Of a stretch of 64,000 nucleotides of DNA, positions 38,036-46,383 are shown piece after piece. The stretch comes from an uncultured Acidimicrobiales bacterium (GTDB taxonomy: Bacteria > Actinomycetota > Acidimicrobiia > Acidimicrobiales > Aldehydirespiratoraceae): the NCBI GenBank assembly GCA_958296055.1, contig CATQHS010000001.1, positions 413,917-477,916 of the forward strand. The letters are read 5' to 3'. Numbering within the stretch: position 1 is the stretch's first letter; every line of letters starts with the position of its first letter. A program made the translations under genes and the position numbers. The notes under the pieces were generated by a model. The model made no database searches. It saw only the letters and a program-made list of their open reading frames with translations, and had not been told where the DNA came from.

Positions 38036-39235
38036 TCAGGGGCCGGCTCGCACCAGTTTGCCCCCGTCGCGGTCCAGCAGGCCCTGCGTCACCAGCACGT
38101 CGGCGGCCACCAGCACCTCCGGCGGGGCGGCCCCGACCCTCACCACCAGGCGGTCCAGGGTCACGGGCTCGTCGTCGACGGCGTCGAGCACCCGGCGCTG
38201 GAGCTCGCTCAGCGCCGCGGGCACCAGCGCCGGGCCCGCGGAAGCCGAAGCGCTCCCCGAGGACGCCGGGGCGACGCCCCTGCCAAGCGGGGCGGGGCCG
38301 GCAGATGCAGGGAGATCGGGATCGGCGGGCGGCACAGAGGGATCGGCGGGGCGGGCCTCGGCGGCGAAGCCCAGGGCCACCAGCACGTCGGCCACCGAGC
38401 AGGCCGGGGGGCAACCCTCGCTGATGAGTCGGTTGGCGCCGGCCGCGGCCGGGTTTCGCACCGAGCCGGGCACGGCCATCACGGTGACGCCCCGGCGGAT
38501 GGCCTGCTCGACGGTGTGCATAGAGCCGCCCGCCTCCTTGGACTCGACCACCACCACCACGTCGGCCAGCGCGGCCAGCAGCCGGTTGCGGGCCGGGAAC
38601 CGCCAGGCTTCGGGCTCGGCCCCCAGGGGTGCCTCGGTGATCAGGCCCCCGGCCGTGGCCACGGCCTCCCACAGATCGGCGTTGCCTCGGGGGTAGACGA
38701 CGTCGAGGCCGCTGCCGACCACGCCGACGGGCGGGGCCCCGGCGGCGGAGAGGGCACCCCGGTGAGCGGCGCCGTCGACGCCCAGGGCCAGCCCGGACAC
38801 CACCGAGACCCCGGCCGCGGCCAGCCCGGCCCCCAACTCGGCCGAGAAGGACCGGCCGGTGGGCGAGCACCGGCGGGTGCCGACGATGGCCGCGGTGGGC
38901 CCGGCGGGCGCCGGGAGCGAGCCCCGGCGGAAGATGACCGGGGCCGGGTCGATGTCGTCGGTGAGCCGGGCCGGGTGGGCGGCGTCGAGCGGGGTGGTGA
39001 CCCAGGCGTCGAGGCGGTCCAGGGCCGAGGCCAGCCCGTCAAGGTCGAAGACGGCGGCGTGGCGACGCCACGAAGCCCGCAGGTCTTCGTCGCCGCACTG
39101 GGCCGGGATCAGGCCCCGGCCCACCGCGTCCCACACCTGGGCCGGGTCCCGGCCGGCCAACAGGCGGTGCAGCCGCCGGGCCCCGGCCCGGGGCAGCGAG
39201 GCCAACGCGGCGGCGTGAACCCCGCGGTCAGTCAC
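38036..39235 (-). CDS. dprA: DNA processing protein DprA
   Basis: A 399-residue protein with the Rossmann-like DprA core: AAIVGTRRCSPTGRSF (about residue 115), VSGLALGVDGAAHRGAL, GVVGSGLDVVYPRGN, PARNRLLAALADVVVVVESKEAGGSMHTVEQA and VPGSVRNP. It loads RecA on incoming single-stranded DNA during transformation. A Pro/Ala linker of about 55 residues leads to a C-terminal winged-helix-like segment (LSELQRRVLDAVDDEPVTLDRLV). GTG start. It lies downstream of comM, as usual. Confidence 0.93.
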   Translation of the reverse strand: MTDRGVHAAALASLPRAGARRLHRLLAGRDPAQVWDAVGRGLIPAQCGDEDLRASWRRHAAVFDLDGLASALDRLDAWVTTPLDAAHPARLTDDIDPAPVIFRRGSLPAPAGPTAAIVGTRRCSPTGRSFSAELGAGLAAAGVSVVSGLALGVDGAAHRGALSAAGAPPVGVVGSGLDVVYPRGNADLWEAVATAGGLITEAPLGAEPEAWRFPARNRLLAALADVVVVVESKEAGGSMHTVEQAIRRGVTVMAVPGSVRNPAAAGANRLISEGCPPACSVADVLVALGFAAEARPADPSVPPADPDLPASAGPAPLGRGVAPASSGSASASAGPALVPAALSELQRRVLDAVDDEPVTLDRLVVRVGAAPPEVLVAADVLVTQGLLDRDGGKLVRAGP

Positions 39236-39268
39236 GGAACGGGCCCCTCAGCCAGCGCCAACCCGGCC

Positions 39269-39456
39269 AACAACGCGCCAGTGCGAACCAACAACGCGCC
39301 AGCACCAAAGTCACCGACATGTCTTTACAACCCTGTTGCTGATCTATCGCATGGAATTGAGGACCGGCCAACCCGGCCACCACGCACCAGACCGGCCCAA
39401 ACAACGCGCCGGCGCGAACAACAACGCGCCAGCCCGAACCGACAACGCGCCAGCGG
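39269..39456. repeat. Scattered 21-base repeats between comM and dprA
   Basis: AACAACGCGCCAG-type units occur five times (39269, 39290, then about 39398-39450), spaced about 20-21 bases within each group and often followed by NNCGAACC. The surrounding GCCAACCCGGCCA is also duplicated (39258 and 39368). Between the groups is a short AT-richer stretch (39310-39360). This is a non-coding repeat patch in the 220-base gap. Confidence 0.7.
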
Positions 39457-40971
39457 TCAGCCACGGATTCGCCCTCCGAAGCTGTCGCGGCGGGCCCGCA
39501 GCGACAGGGCGGCCATCACGTCGGTGACTCGCAGTTCGGGTCCGGCGTCGTCGAGGTCCCGGACGGTGCGGGCCACGGCCCGGACCCGGCGCAGGCCCCG
39601 GGCGCTGAGGCGGCCCTCGGCCAGCGCCGCCCTCAGCACCTCTTGGGCGGGCGGCTCCAGCGGGGCGTGCTGCTGGAGGACGGGGCCGTCCAGGCCGGAG
39701 TTGTGGGCCACTCCCCTGCTCCGGGCCAGGGCCCGGACCCGGGCCACCCGGTCGGCCACCTCGGCGGTGCCGGCCGCCGCCCGGCCGCCGAGCAGGTCGG
39801 TCGGCTCGGGCCGGTCCACGTGGACCACCATGTCGAGACGGTCCACGAACGGGCCGGACAGGCGGCGCTGGTAGCGGGCCAGGGCGCTCGGAGAGCAGCG
39901 GCAGCCGATCTCGCCGCCCATCCCGCACGGGCACGGGTTCATGGCCGCCACCAGCAGGAACCGGGCCGGGTGCTCCACCACCCCCTGGGCCCGGGCCACC
40001 CTCACCACGCCCTCCTCCAAGGGCTGGCGCAGGGCGTCGAGCACGGAGGGGGCGAACTCGCCCAGCTCGTCGAGGAACAGCACCCCGCCAGTGGCGGCGC
40101 TGGCCTCGCCGGGGCGGACCCTCCCCGACCCGCCCCCGATCAGCGAGGCCATGGAGGCTGAGTGGTGCGGCGCCCGGAACGGCGGGCGGGTTACCAGCCC
40201 TCCGGAGGGCAGGGCCAGGCCGGCCGCGGAGTGGACCCGGGTCACCTCCAGGGCGGCGTCGGGGTCCAGGTCGGGCAGCAGGCCGACCAGGCGGCGGGCC
40301 AGCATGGTCTTGCCCGCGCCGGGGGGGCCGACCAGCAGCAGGTGGTGGGCGCCGGCCGCGGCCACCTCCAGGGCCCAGCGGGCGAAGGGTTGGCCGCTCA
40401 GGTCGGCCAGGTCAGGTTCGGGCACCGGCGGCGGGGCCGGGGTGATCGGCGGCGGGTCGGGCCAAGGGGCGGCCTCGGTGAGGGCGTCGCAGAGCTCCCG
40501 CAGGGTCGCCACCGGCCGGACCCGGTCGGCGGCCACCAGCCGGGCCACCGGATAGTCGGCGGCGGCCACCACCACCTCGCCGCCGCCGACTGCGTCCACC
40601 AGCGGCAGCACCCCCGGCACGGGGCGGGCCGAGCCGTCCAGGCCGAGTTCGCCGATCACGCCGAAGCGCTCAACGGGGGCGTCGCCGAGTTGGCCGGAGG
40701 CGGCCAGCACCCCGGTGGCGATGGCCAGGTCGAGCCCGGTGCCGGCCTTGGGCAGGTCGCCGGGGGCCAGGTTGACGGTGATGCGCCGCATGGGCCACTC
40801 CAGGCCGGTGGAGGCGATGGCGGCCCGGACCCGGTCGCGGGCCTCCCGGCAGGAGGCGTCGGGCAGGCCCACCACGGTGAAGGCCGGCAGCCCGGAGGCG
40901 ACATGGACCTCGACGGAGACCGGATGGCCCCAGACCCCGACCAGGGTGGCGGAACGGATGGCGGCGAGCAT
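39457..40971 (-). CDS. comM: ComM/YifB-family AAA+ protein
   Basis: A 504-residue Mg-chelatase-like AAA+ protein. It has the N-terminal Lon-protease-like fold (IRSATLVGVWGHPVSVEVHVASGLP), Walker A GPPGAGKTM (about residue 216), Walker B LFLDELGEF, the zinc-like MNPCPCGMGGEIGCRCSP and the C-terminal LSARGLRRVRAVARTVRDLD. ComM promotes branch migration during natural transformation. It precedes dprA on the same strand. The ATG is well placed by family length. Confidence 0.94.
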   Translation of the reverse strand: MLAAIRSATLVGVWGHPVSVEVHVASGLPAFTVVGLPDASCREARDRVRAAIASTGLEWPMRRITVNLAPGDLPKAGTGLDLAIATGVLAASGQLGDAPVERFGVIGELGLDGSARPVPGVLPLVDAVGGGEVVVAAADYPVARLVAADRVRPVATLRELCDALTEAAPWPDPPPITPAPPPVPEPDLADLSGQPFARWALEVAAAGAHHLLLVGPPGAGKTMLARRLVGLLPDLDPDAALEVTRVHSAAGLALPSGGLVTRPPFRAPHHSASMASLIGGGSGRVRPGEASAATGGVLFLDELGEFAPSVLDALRQPLEEGVVRVARAQGVVEHPARFLLVAAMNPCPCGMGGEIGCRCSPSALARYQRRLSGPFVDRLDMVVHVDRPEPTDLLGGRAAAGTAEVADRVARVRALARSRGVAHNSGLDGPVLQQHAPLEPPAQEVLRAALAEGRLSARGLRRVRAVARTVRDLDDAGPELRVTDVMAALSLRARRDSFGGRIRG

Positions 40972-41093
40972 GGATCGACCTCCAAGGTCACGTCCGGAGA
41001 CGCTTGGAAGGCCGCCGTCTCAGGCCGGCAGCGAGCCGCTTCCCTACCTTAGAGGCATCGTGAGATAATGAGACAACCGGATGCCATCGCCGT

Positions 41094-41194
41094 AAAGGTT
41101 CGCCGAGATAGCCGCGCCGAAACCTTCAGCCCATCCACCGAGGCTCCCCGCCGGACCTCACAAAGGTTCGCTGAGATAGCCGCGCCGAAACTTT
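41094..41194. promoter_or_regulatory. Paired 33-base repeats upstream of fic
   Basis: Two near-identical 33-base units (41094-41126, 41162-41194; about three differences), 68 bases apart, core GAGATAGCCGCGCCGAAAC. Each begins AAAGGTTCG and ends CGAAAC(C/T)TT, a loose inverted symmetry. The second copy ends 19 bases before the fic start. They look like a duplicated regulator site for fic or for the divergent comM. Confidence 0.55.
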
Positions 41195-41213
41195 TTCGGG
41201 TACTCTGAGCGGC

Positions 41214-42659
41214 GTGGGGTACGAGATACGGCGCGACTTCTGCTACTGGCGCGGCACCCGGCAGGTGCGGCAACCGTACTGGGCGTATGTGCCCCATCCG
41301 CTAGCTGGCTGGAACCCGCAGCTCACCCAGGGGCAGCGGGAACTGCTGGCCGAGACCGCCGACCGGCTGGCCGGCCTGATGAGCCGCCCCAACTGGGTCG
41401 ATCCGCACCCGAGCACCGACTGGGTGATCCGCCGGTTCGAGGGGATCGCCAGCAGCGGCATCGAGGGTCTTCAGTCGACGCTGCGGTCGGTCACCGCCCA
41501 CGAGTCGCTGCGACAGCCCTCCAGTCCTCGTGACGCTGAGGAGGACGCGGCAACAGTGGGGGCCTGGCGGCAGGTCCGGGCCGCGCTGGACCAAGCTGAG
41601 AGCCGGGCCGAGACCAGCCTGGCCGACATCACAAAACTCCACCGCGTGCTGTTGGGCAACACCTCCCAGGCCGCGATCGCCGGCCGTTTGAAGATGGAGC
41701 AGAACTGGATCAGCGCACCGTGGGTCAGGACCCCGGCGGGGGCCTTCTACGTGCCGCCTCCCCCCGACTTGGCGCGGGCGCTGATGGACGACCTGGTCGA
41801 GTACGTGTCTTCAACCGAGCACGACCCGCTGCTGGCAGCCTGCGTCGCCCACGCCCAGTTCGAGGCCATCCACCCGTTCGACGACGGCAACGGGCGGACC
41901 GGGCGGGCGCTCATGCATTTGATGCTGCGCCGCCGCGGCGTCACCGGCCGTCTGCCCGTCCCGTTCTCCGCGGCTCTGGAAGCCCGCCGGCGCTTCTACT
42001 ACATGGCTCTGAACGCCCATCACAGTTTTGTCGGAGAGCCGGATCACCCCCACCGCGCCAAAGCCCTGACCGAATGGCTGTACCTGTGGTGCGACGCGGT
42101 GGAGTTGGCCTGCCAGGCCGCGGAGGTGGTGACCGACCGCCTCGGGACGGTCATCGCCAGATGGGAGGACCTCCGGTTCCGGTCGGGCTCTTCTGACCGA
42201 CGGGCCCTGGCGATGATGCTGACCTGCCCGGTGATGACCGCCCCGGCGCTGGCGGAGCGGCTCGACATCTCCGAGCAGGCAGCCCGGCGCTGCCTGCGGA
42301 GACTGGTCGACGCGGGCGCCATAGCCGAGGCGCCCACCCCCCGCAACGGCCGCCGCTACGAGGCCCCGGAGATCCTGGACTTGGTGGATGAGCGCCGGGT
42401 CTTCATGGACAATCTGTGGACGGCCTGGCGGCCCGACTGGCCCAGCAGCGACCAGCGGCGATACATCAACGCGGTGTCTGATCAGAGCGCTCGCCAGCCC
42501 GCGGCCTCAACGGCGACCCCTACTCCTCAGCCGTGTCGGCACGTCGGAGTGCTGGCGAAGACGCAGTGCCGACTGCTGGACGGCCATCTCGGCCAACACC
42601 GCTACCGTCTCCAGATTGAGCGGACGGAGGCTCAAGCCGAGGTCATGGCTCCACCGTAA
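41214..42659 (+). CDS. Fic-family AMP-transferase with inhibitory helix and winged-helix domain
   Basis: A 481-residue protein. The Fic active-site motif HPFDDGNGRTGR is near residue 219. An N-terminal SSGIEG (about residue 80) matches the inhibitory motif (S/T)xxxE(G/N) of class II Fic proteins, so it is probably auto-inhibited. A C-terminal helix-turn-helix (LAERLDISEQAARRCLRRLVDAG, about 340-365) suggests DNA binding or self-control. The last 30 residues contain the pattern Cx(8)CxLxxGHxGxHR, shared with the AAA protein at 43305. GTG start after paired repeats. The target protein is unknown. Confidence 0.9.
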   Translation: MGYEIRRDFCYWRGTRQVRQPYWAYVPHPLAGWNPQLTQGQRELLAETADRLAGLMSRPNWVDPHPSTDWVIRRFEGIASSGIEGLQSTLRSVTAHESLRQPSSPRDAEEDAATVGAWRQVRAALDQAESRAETSLADITKLHRVLLGNTSQAAIAGRLKMEQNWISAPWVRTPAGAFYVPPPPDLARALMDDLVEYVSSTEHDPLLAACVAHAQFEAIHPFDDGNGRTGRALMHLMLRRRGVTGRLPVPFSAALEARRRFYYMALNAHHSFVGEPDHPHRAKALTEWLYLWCDAVELACQAAEVVTDRLGTVIARWEDLRFRSGSSDRRALAMMLTCPVMTAPALAERLDISEQAARRCLRRLVDAGAIAEAPTPRNGRRYEAPEILDLVDERRVFMDNLWTAWRPDWPSSDQRRYINAVSDQSARQPAASTATPTPQPCRHVGVLAKTQCRLLDGHLGQHRYRLQIERTEAQAEVMAPP

Positions 42660-42748
42660 CCGAGGGCTCCGACAGCGTTCCCAGGCACCTCGCCGAGGCA
42701 CCCGCGGCCCCGATCCCGGCGGCGTCGGCCTCCCCTGGTTTCAGGGCT

Positions 42749-43156
42749 TCACAGCACCTCGCGGGTGAAACGCACCACGGCTTCGATCTCGGCAGGCGTG
42801 AGCGTGTTGGAGAAGCCGGGCATGGTCGACTTGCCGTCGGCCACGACCTCAGCTTGGTCGGCGGCCGAGGGGTAGGACTCCGCCATCGAATCCCCGGCCA
42901 GACTCGGGCCCCGGCCCCCCTGGCCCCGGACGCCGTGGCAGTTGACGCACCGGTCGGCGTAGACCCGCCGTCCCGCCACCAGCACCGGGTCGGCCTCGCC
43001 GTCGGGCCCGGCCGGCACCTCGGGGACCGAGCCCGACGAGCAGGCGGTCGGCCCCAGGCTCGCCCCCGCGGCCAGGACAGCGCCCACCAGCAACGATCGA
43101 CGGCGCATCCGAGCGGGCACCAGCACACCTTGCCGCGCTAAACGGTCCCGGGCCAT
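42749..43156 (-). CDS. Membrane-anchored class I c-type cytochrome
   Basis: A 135-residue protein from ATG 43156, or about 119 from an internal ATG. An Arg-rich N-terminus (RMRRRSLLVGAVLAAG) and ACSSG suggest a lipoprotein or TAT-like export signal. The haem-binding motif is CVNCHG, with a distal Met in STMPGFSN. GVRGQGGRGPSLAG and LTPAEIEAVVRFTREVL are typical of small monohaem cytochromes in respiratory chains. It is 12 bases from a divergent small membrane gene. Confidence 0.85.
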   Translation of the reverse strand: MARDRLARQGVLVPARMRRRSLLVGAVLAAGASLGPTACSSGSVPEVPAGPDGEADPVLVAGRRVYADRCVNCHGVRGQGGRGPSLAGDSMAESYPSAADQAEVVADGKSTMPGFSNTLTPAEIEAVVRFTREVL

Positions 43157-43168
43157 ACTCGGGGTGCG

Positions 43169-43279
43169 ATGGGACTGGACCCCACCCGGCCTCACCGGCG
43201 GCGTCCCAGCGACTTCGTGTACGTGGGATGCGGCCTGCTGGTGGTGATCGTCCTGGTGGCCTGGGCCCTGTGGGGGTGA
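43169..43279 (+). CDS. Small single-span membrane protein (36 residues)
   Basis: ATG 43169 opens a 36-residue frame: a basic Pro/Arg N-terminus (DPTRPHRRRPSDF) followed by one hydrophobic helix (VGCGLLVVIVLVAWALWG) and a stop. The composition is exactly that of a small tail-anchored membrane subunit, and it diverges from the cytochrome c gene by 12 bases. No strong ribosome binding site is visible. It could be an accessory subunit of a respiratory complex. Confidence 0.5.
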   Translation: MGLDPTRPHRRRPSDFVYVGCGLLVVIVLVAWALWG

Positions 43280-43304
43280 CCGCCTGGGGGCGACGGCCTT
43301 GAGG

Positions 43305-44570
43305 TCATTTGGATCGGTGTCTCCCCGTGTGCCCGGCCCGAAGGACGCATGTCGCTTTGGCCCGCGGCATCTCCGCGTTGCATCTGGGGTGCCCGGTCGC
43401 GCCGATGGTGTAGCCCGCTTCGGTGTCGATGGCTTCTTGCACCACATCCGGGGTCAAGATCCCGGTCATGGACACGGTGCCGTCGTCGGACAAGCCCACG
43501 TAACCCAGTGCCCTGAGCCTGCGTTCGGACCGCGACAGGGCGGAGGCTTCGGCTGAGGCGAGGGATGCGATGCCGTGCCGGGTGGCGGCATCGCCCAATG
43601 ACACGACGATCTTCAGGTACTCTTGGTCACTGCGGCACAAATCATCCCAGGCCGGGATGGCGATCTTCTGCTTGAAGTCCTCTGCGGCCAGCGTCGCCGC
43701 CAGCCGACAGTCGCTCAGATTGATGGGTTCATCGGGGGCGGCGGAGACGGTCCAGGCGTGATGTCCGACGAGTTGCAGTTTGTATGGAAGCGGGCCGGTG
43801 GCCTCGGCCGCGGCTAGGAGCGCGTCATCGTCGATCTGGCCACCGCCCAGCCTCACGGTGCGGCGCAGTCCTCCCACGGCCTCAGCCAGGGTGAGCGGCG
43901 GCATGGCGAACCGGGCGCATCGCTGGAAGAACGTCATGCGCATGTCTGACAGCAGCGTGTACTCAAGCACCGACAAACCAGCCGCCAGGAACGCCAGGGG
44001 CATCTGGTCGCGCTTGGTGATGTGCTGCAGATCGCTGGCCAGCCGCCGGATCTCCTCCCGGTTCCCGGCGTGTATCTCGTCCACGGTCAACAGCACCCCC
44101 GACCCCGAGGCCGCCGCGTGCGACGCCAGGCCGGCGAGATGGTGGCGCATGTCCCAATCGGGCCGGGCCGGGGCCGGTTGGCTTGCTCCCCATCCAAAGC
44201 CCATGGGCAGCCTGACGCTGTACCCGCCGCCGCGGTGCCCCGCATCGGGGTCGGCGATCTCGGCGCCCTCGTGATGATCCCTGGCCCAGGCGACGGCCTG
44301 GATGATCCGGTCGGGCAGCCCGCCGGTGGAAGCATCGACCGACATCACCAGCCACCCGGCTTTCTGCGCGTTCTCCTCCACTGCGTTCAGCGTGGCTGTC
44401 TTGCCCGACCCCCGCGTGCCCAACAGAACCGACGTGTACCGCTCGTCTCGGGGTCCGCTCTCCAACCCCTCCCGCAGATCCCGCATCAAATCAGACCGCC
44501 CCACCATCTCAGACGGCGGCACCCCGAACCCGGGAACGAAGGGATTGCGCGTCGCGTTGAGATCAGCCAT
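43305..44570 (-). CDS. AAA ATPase with C-terminal Cys/His tail
   Basis: A protein of 421 residues from ATG 44570. The STAND/AAA_16-like N-terminus reads NPFVPGFGVPPSEMVGR; Walker A is GTRGSGKTATL (about residue 50); Walker B is GVLLTVDEIHAG (about 150); a sensor-like text is LAFLAAGLSV. The middle and C-terminal helices resemble winged-helix ATPases that sense or regulate. The last 30 residues read CNAEMPRAKATC, then LRAGHTGRHR, the same Cys/His pattern that ends the Fic protein two genes away. A triple 20-base repeat lies 40 bases upstream. Function unknown. Confidence 0.8.
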   Translation of the reverse strand: MADLNATRNPFVPGFGVPPSEMVGRSDLMRDLREGLESGPRDERYTSVLLGTRGSGKTATLNAVEENAQKAGWLVMSVDASTGGLPDRIIQAVAWARDHHEGAEIADPDAGHRGGGYSVRLPMGFGWGASQPAPARPDWDMRHHLAGLASHAAASGSGVLLTVDEIHAGNREEIRRLASDLQHITKRDQMPLAFLAAGLSVLEYTLLSDMRMTFFQRCARFAMPPLTLAEAVGGLRRTVRLGGGQIDDDALLAAAEATGPLPYKLQLVGHHAWTVSAAPDEPINLSDCRLAATLAAEDFKQKIAIPAWDDLCRSDQEYLKIVVSLGDAATRHGIASLASAEASALSRSERRLRALGYVGLSDDGTVSMTGILTPDVVQEAIDTEAGYTIGATGHPRCNAEMPRAKATCVLRAGHTGRHRSK

Positions 44571-44610
44571 GGCGCTCGGCAGGATACCAACTTCCGCGCA
44601 CAATGTGTTG

Positions 44611-44670
44611 CACTAGCGCACTAAGTGAGGCGCTAGCACACTAAGTGACGCACTAGCGCACTAAGTGAGG
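44611..44670. repeat. Three contiguous 20-base repeats with CACTAAGTG palindromes
   Basis: Three abutting 20-base units; units 1 and 3 are identical (CACTAGCGCACTAAGTGAGG) and unit 2 differs at three positions. Each holds the perfect palindrome CACTAAGTG at 44619, 44639 and 44659, exactly 20 bases (about two helical turns) apart. They precede the AAA ATPase start by about 40 bases. This looks like a cooperative operator or an iteron-like array. Confidence 0.85.
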
Positions 44671-44721
44671 CGCTTGACTGTCAGGGGGCGTGGAAGCAGT
44701 TCGCCGCCGCCAACGCCACGG

Positions 44722-45063
44722 CTAGAAGGCGGCCTCGATCACTTCGAGGCGGGGGCCCACCACAGCGGCCACGTCGAAGCGGAGCGAGCCGCGGCGGTCG
44801 TGGGCCTGCAGCCACTGCACGGCCAGAGCCCGGATGCGGGTCTGCTTGCGCCGGTCCACCGCCTCGGCCGGCGAGCCGAACCGATCCGAGCGGCGGGTCT
44901 TGACCTCGCAGAACACGATCTCGCCCCCGCGGGCGGCCACCAGGTCCAGCTCACCGGACCGCACCCGCCAGTTGCGGTCGAGGATCTCGTAGCCGGCGTC
45001 GCGGTACCACCGGGCCACCCGGTCCTCACCCCAAGCGCCGCAAGCCTGCCTCGATCGGTCCAT
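44722..45063 (-). CDS. YraN/UPF0102 family endonuclease-like protein
   Basis: A 113-residue protein with the restriction-endonuclease-like fold signature GEDRVARWYRDAGYEILDRNWR, then GELDLVAARGGEIVFCEVKTR (E-D-ExK site) and AVDRRKQTRIRALAVQWL. The family commonly sits beside rnhB, comM and dprA and is thought to act on nucleic acids. Here it is followed downstream on the strand by comM and dprA, with accessory genes inserted. ATG start at 45063. Confidence 0.93.
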   Translation of the reverse strand: MDRSRQACGAWGEDRVARWYRDAGYEILDRNWRVRSGELDLVAARGGEIVFCEVKTRRSDRFGSPAEAVDRRKQTRIRALAVQWLQAHDRRGSLRFDVAAVVGPRLEVIEAAF

Positions 45064-45072
45064 GAGCCCACC

Positions 45073-46383
45073 CTAGAAGTAGCCTGTGACAGCGTCGGCG
45101 GAAAGGTCGATGGCCTGCATCCACTCCGGCACCCGGTGGAGCCCGTAGTCGTTGGTGAGGGCGGCGATCGTCACCGGCACGCCCATCGGGCGGGTGTCGG
45201 GCCAGGGGGTGAAGCCGTCGGTGATGACGACGATCACCGCGGGCTTGGACTCGGCCGCGGCGGCGATCCCGACCCGCATGTCGGTGCCGCCGCCGCCGGT
45301 CAGGTTGATCTGACGGGTGTTGAACACCTGATCGACGGCGGCCACGTCGGAGTCGGTCGAGTAGACCCGGAGGGCATCGCCGGGCACGGCTCTGGTGAGT
45401 ATGGCGCGGATCTCGGCCAGGGCCCTGGCCAAGTCGTCGTCGCCCATCGACCCGGAGGTGTCGACCACGACGGCGACGTCGGGCACGGGCCTGGTCATGC
45501 CCGGGCGGATCACCGGATCGCCCGGCAGGTCACGGCGCGATGGCCGCTGCCACGAGTAGTCGGCGGCGCCGGCCCGGAGGTGAACGCCTCTGCGCACCGC
45601 CGAGGCCAGCACCCGGCGCCAGTCGACTCGGGGGGTGAGAGTGTCGTCGGCCCAGCGCCGCAGGCCGTCGGGAACCGATCCGCAGCCTTGGCCGCGCTCG
45701 TGCTCCACCACCGCAGCGGCGACGATCCGGCGCAGCAGCTCCCGCTCCACCTCGTCGGCGCCGCCGAGTTCTCCGGGGTCGATCTCGCCGTCGGCGCTGT
45801 GGCCTGAACAGCCCGAGCCGCATCGCAAGTCCACCTCGACGACGACGGCGTTGCGGATCATCTCTCGGTAGTACTGCTCCGCGGTGTCGTGGTCGTACAA
45901 GCCGAACGTCTCGGGCAGGACGCCGCCCTCCACCTCGAGCTCGTCCTCGACCAAGTCGTCGTTGATCTCGCAGTCGGCGGCGGCGTTCCACACCTGGGCG
46001 GCGCCCGGGCCGACGTCGAGGTTCCGGGCCCGGTCGGCGTGAGATCGCAGGCCGTGGTTGAGCTCGTGGATCAAAACGGCGGCGGTCTGCTCCACGGTGA
46101 GCGACTCCACGAAATCGGAGTTGACGTAGATGCGCCACCGCTCGTCGATGGCCATGGTCGGCAGGTCGTCGGTGGGCGCCATCGGGCAGGCAAACAAGGC
46201 CCGGGAGTAATAGGGCCGGTTGAGGGTGATCCACAGCCGGGCCGCCCGCAGTATCCGATCGGCCTTGGGGCTAAATCGCTTGGCGGCTCGTCCGGCGAGG
46301 CCAGCCTTGTGCGGGCGCCCGGCCGCGGGGGCCGCCGAACCCACCACGCTCAGGCGCCCGGCGGCCGGAACTGCCGGGCTCAT
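45073..46383 (-). CDS. VWA-domain protein with metallopeptidase-like region (DUF2201 type)
   Basis: A 436-residue protein from ATG 46383, which overlaps the MoxR stop (ATGA). The N-terminal half has a zinc-metallopeptidase motif LIHELNHGLRSH (HExxH, about residue 105), and CEINDD. The C-terminal half is a von Willebrand A-like domain with the MIDAS motif DTSGSMGD (about 313), TGGGGTDM and VIVVITDGFTPW. Paired with a MoxR ATPase, as in metal insertion or protein remodelling machines. Target unknown. Third gene of an LRV-MoxR-VWA operon. Confidence 0.87.
   Translation of the reverse strand: MSPAVPAAGRLSVVGSAAPAAGRPHKAGLAGRAAKRFSPKADRILRAARLWITLNRPYYSRALFACPMAPTDDLPTMAIDERWRIYVNSDFVESLTVEQTAAVLIHELNHGLRSHADRARNLDVGPGAAQVWNAAADCEINDDLVEDELEVEGGVLPETFGLYDHDTAEQYYREMIRNAVVVEVDLRCGSGCSGHSADGEIDPGELGGADEVERELLRRIVAAAVVEHERGQGCGSVPDGLRRWADDTLTPRVDWRRVLASAVRRGVHLRAGAADYSWQRPSRRDLPGDPVIRPGMTRPVPDVAVVVDTSGSMGDDDLARALAEIRAILTRAVPGDALRVYSTDSDVAAVDQVFNTRQINLTGGGGTDMRVGIAAAAESKPAVIVVITDGFTPWPDTRPMGVPVTIAALTNDYGLHRVPEWMQAIDLSADAVTGYF

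Noticed and set aside
44611..44670. 20-base repeats, considered as a CRISPR remnant
   Set aside because: No spacers between units and no cas genes; the embedded palindrome fits protein-binding sites better.
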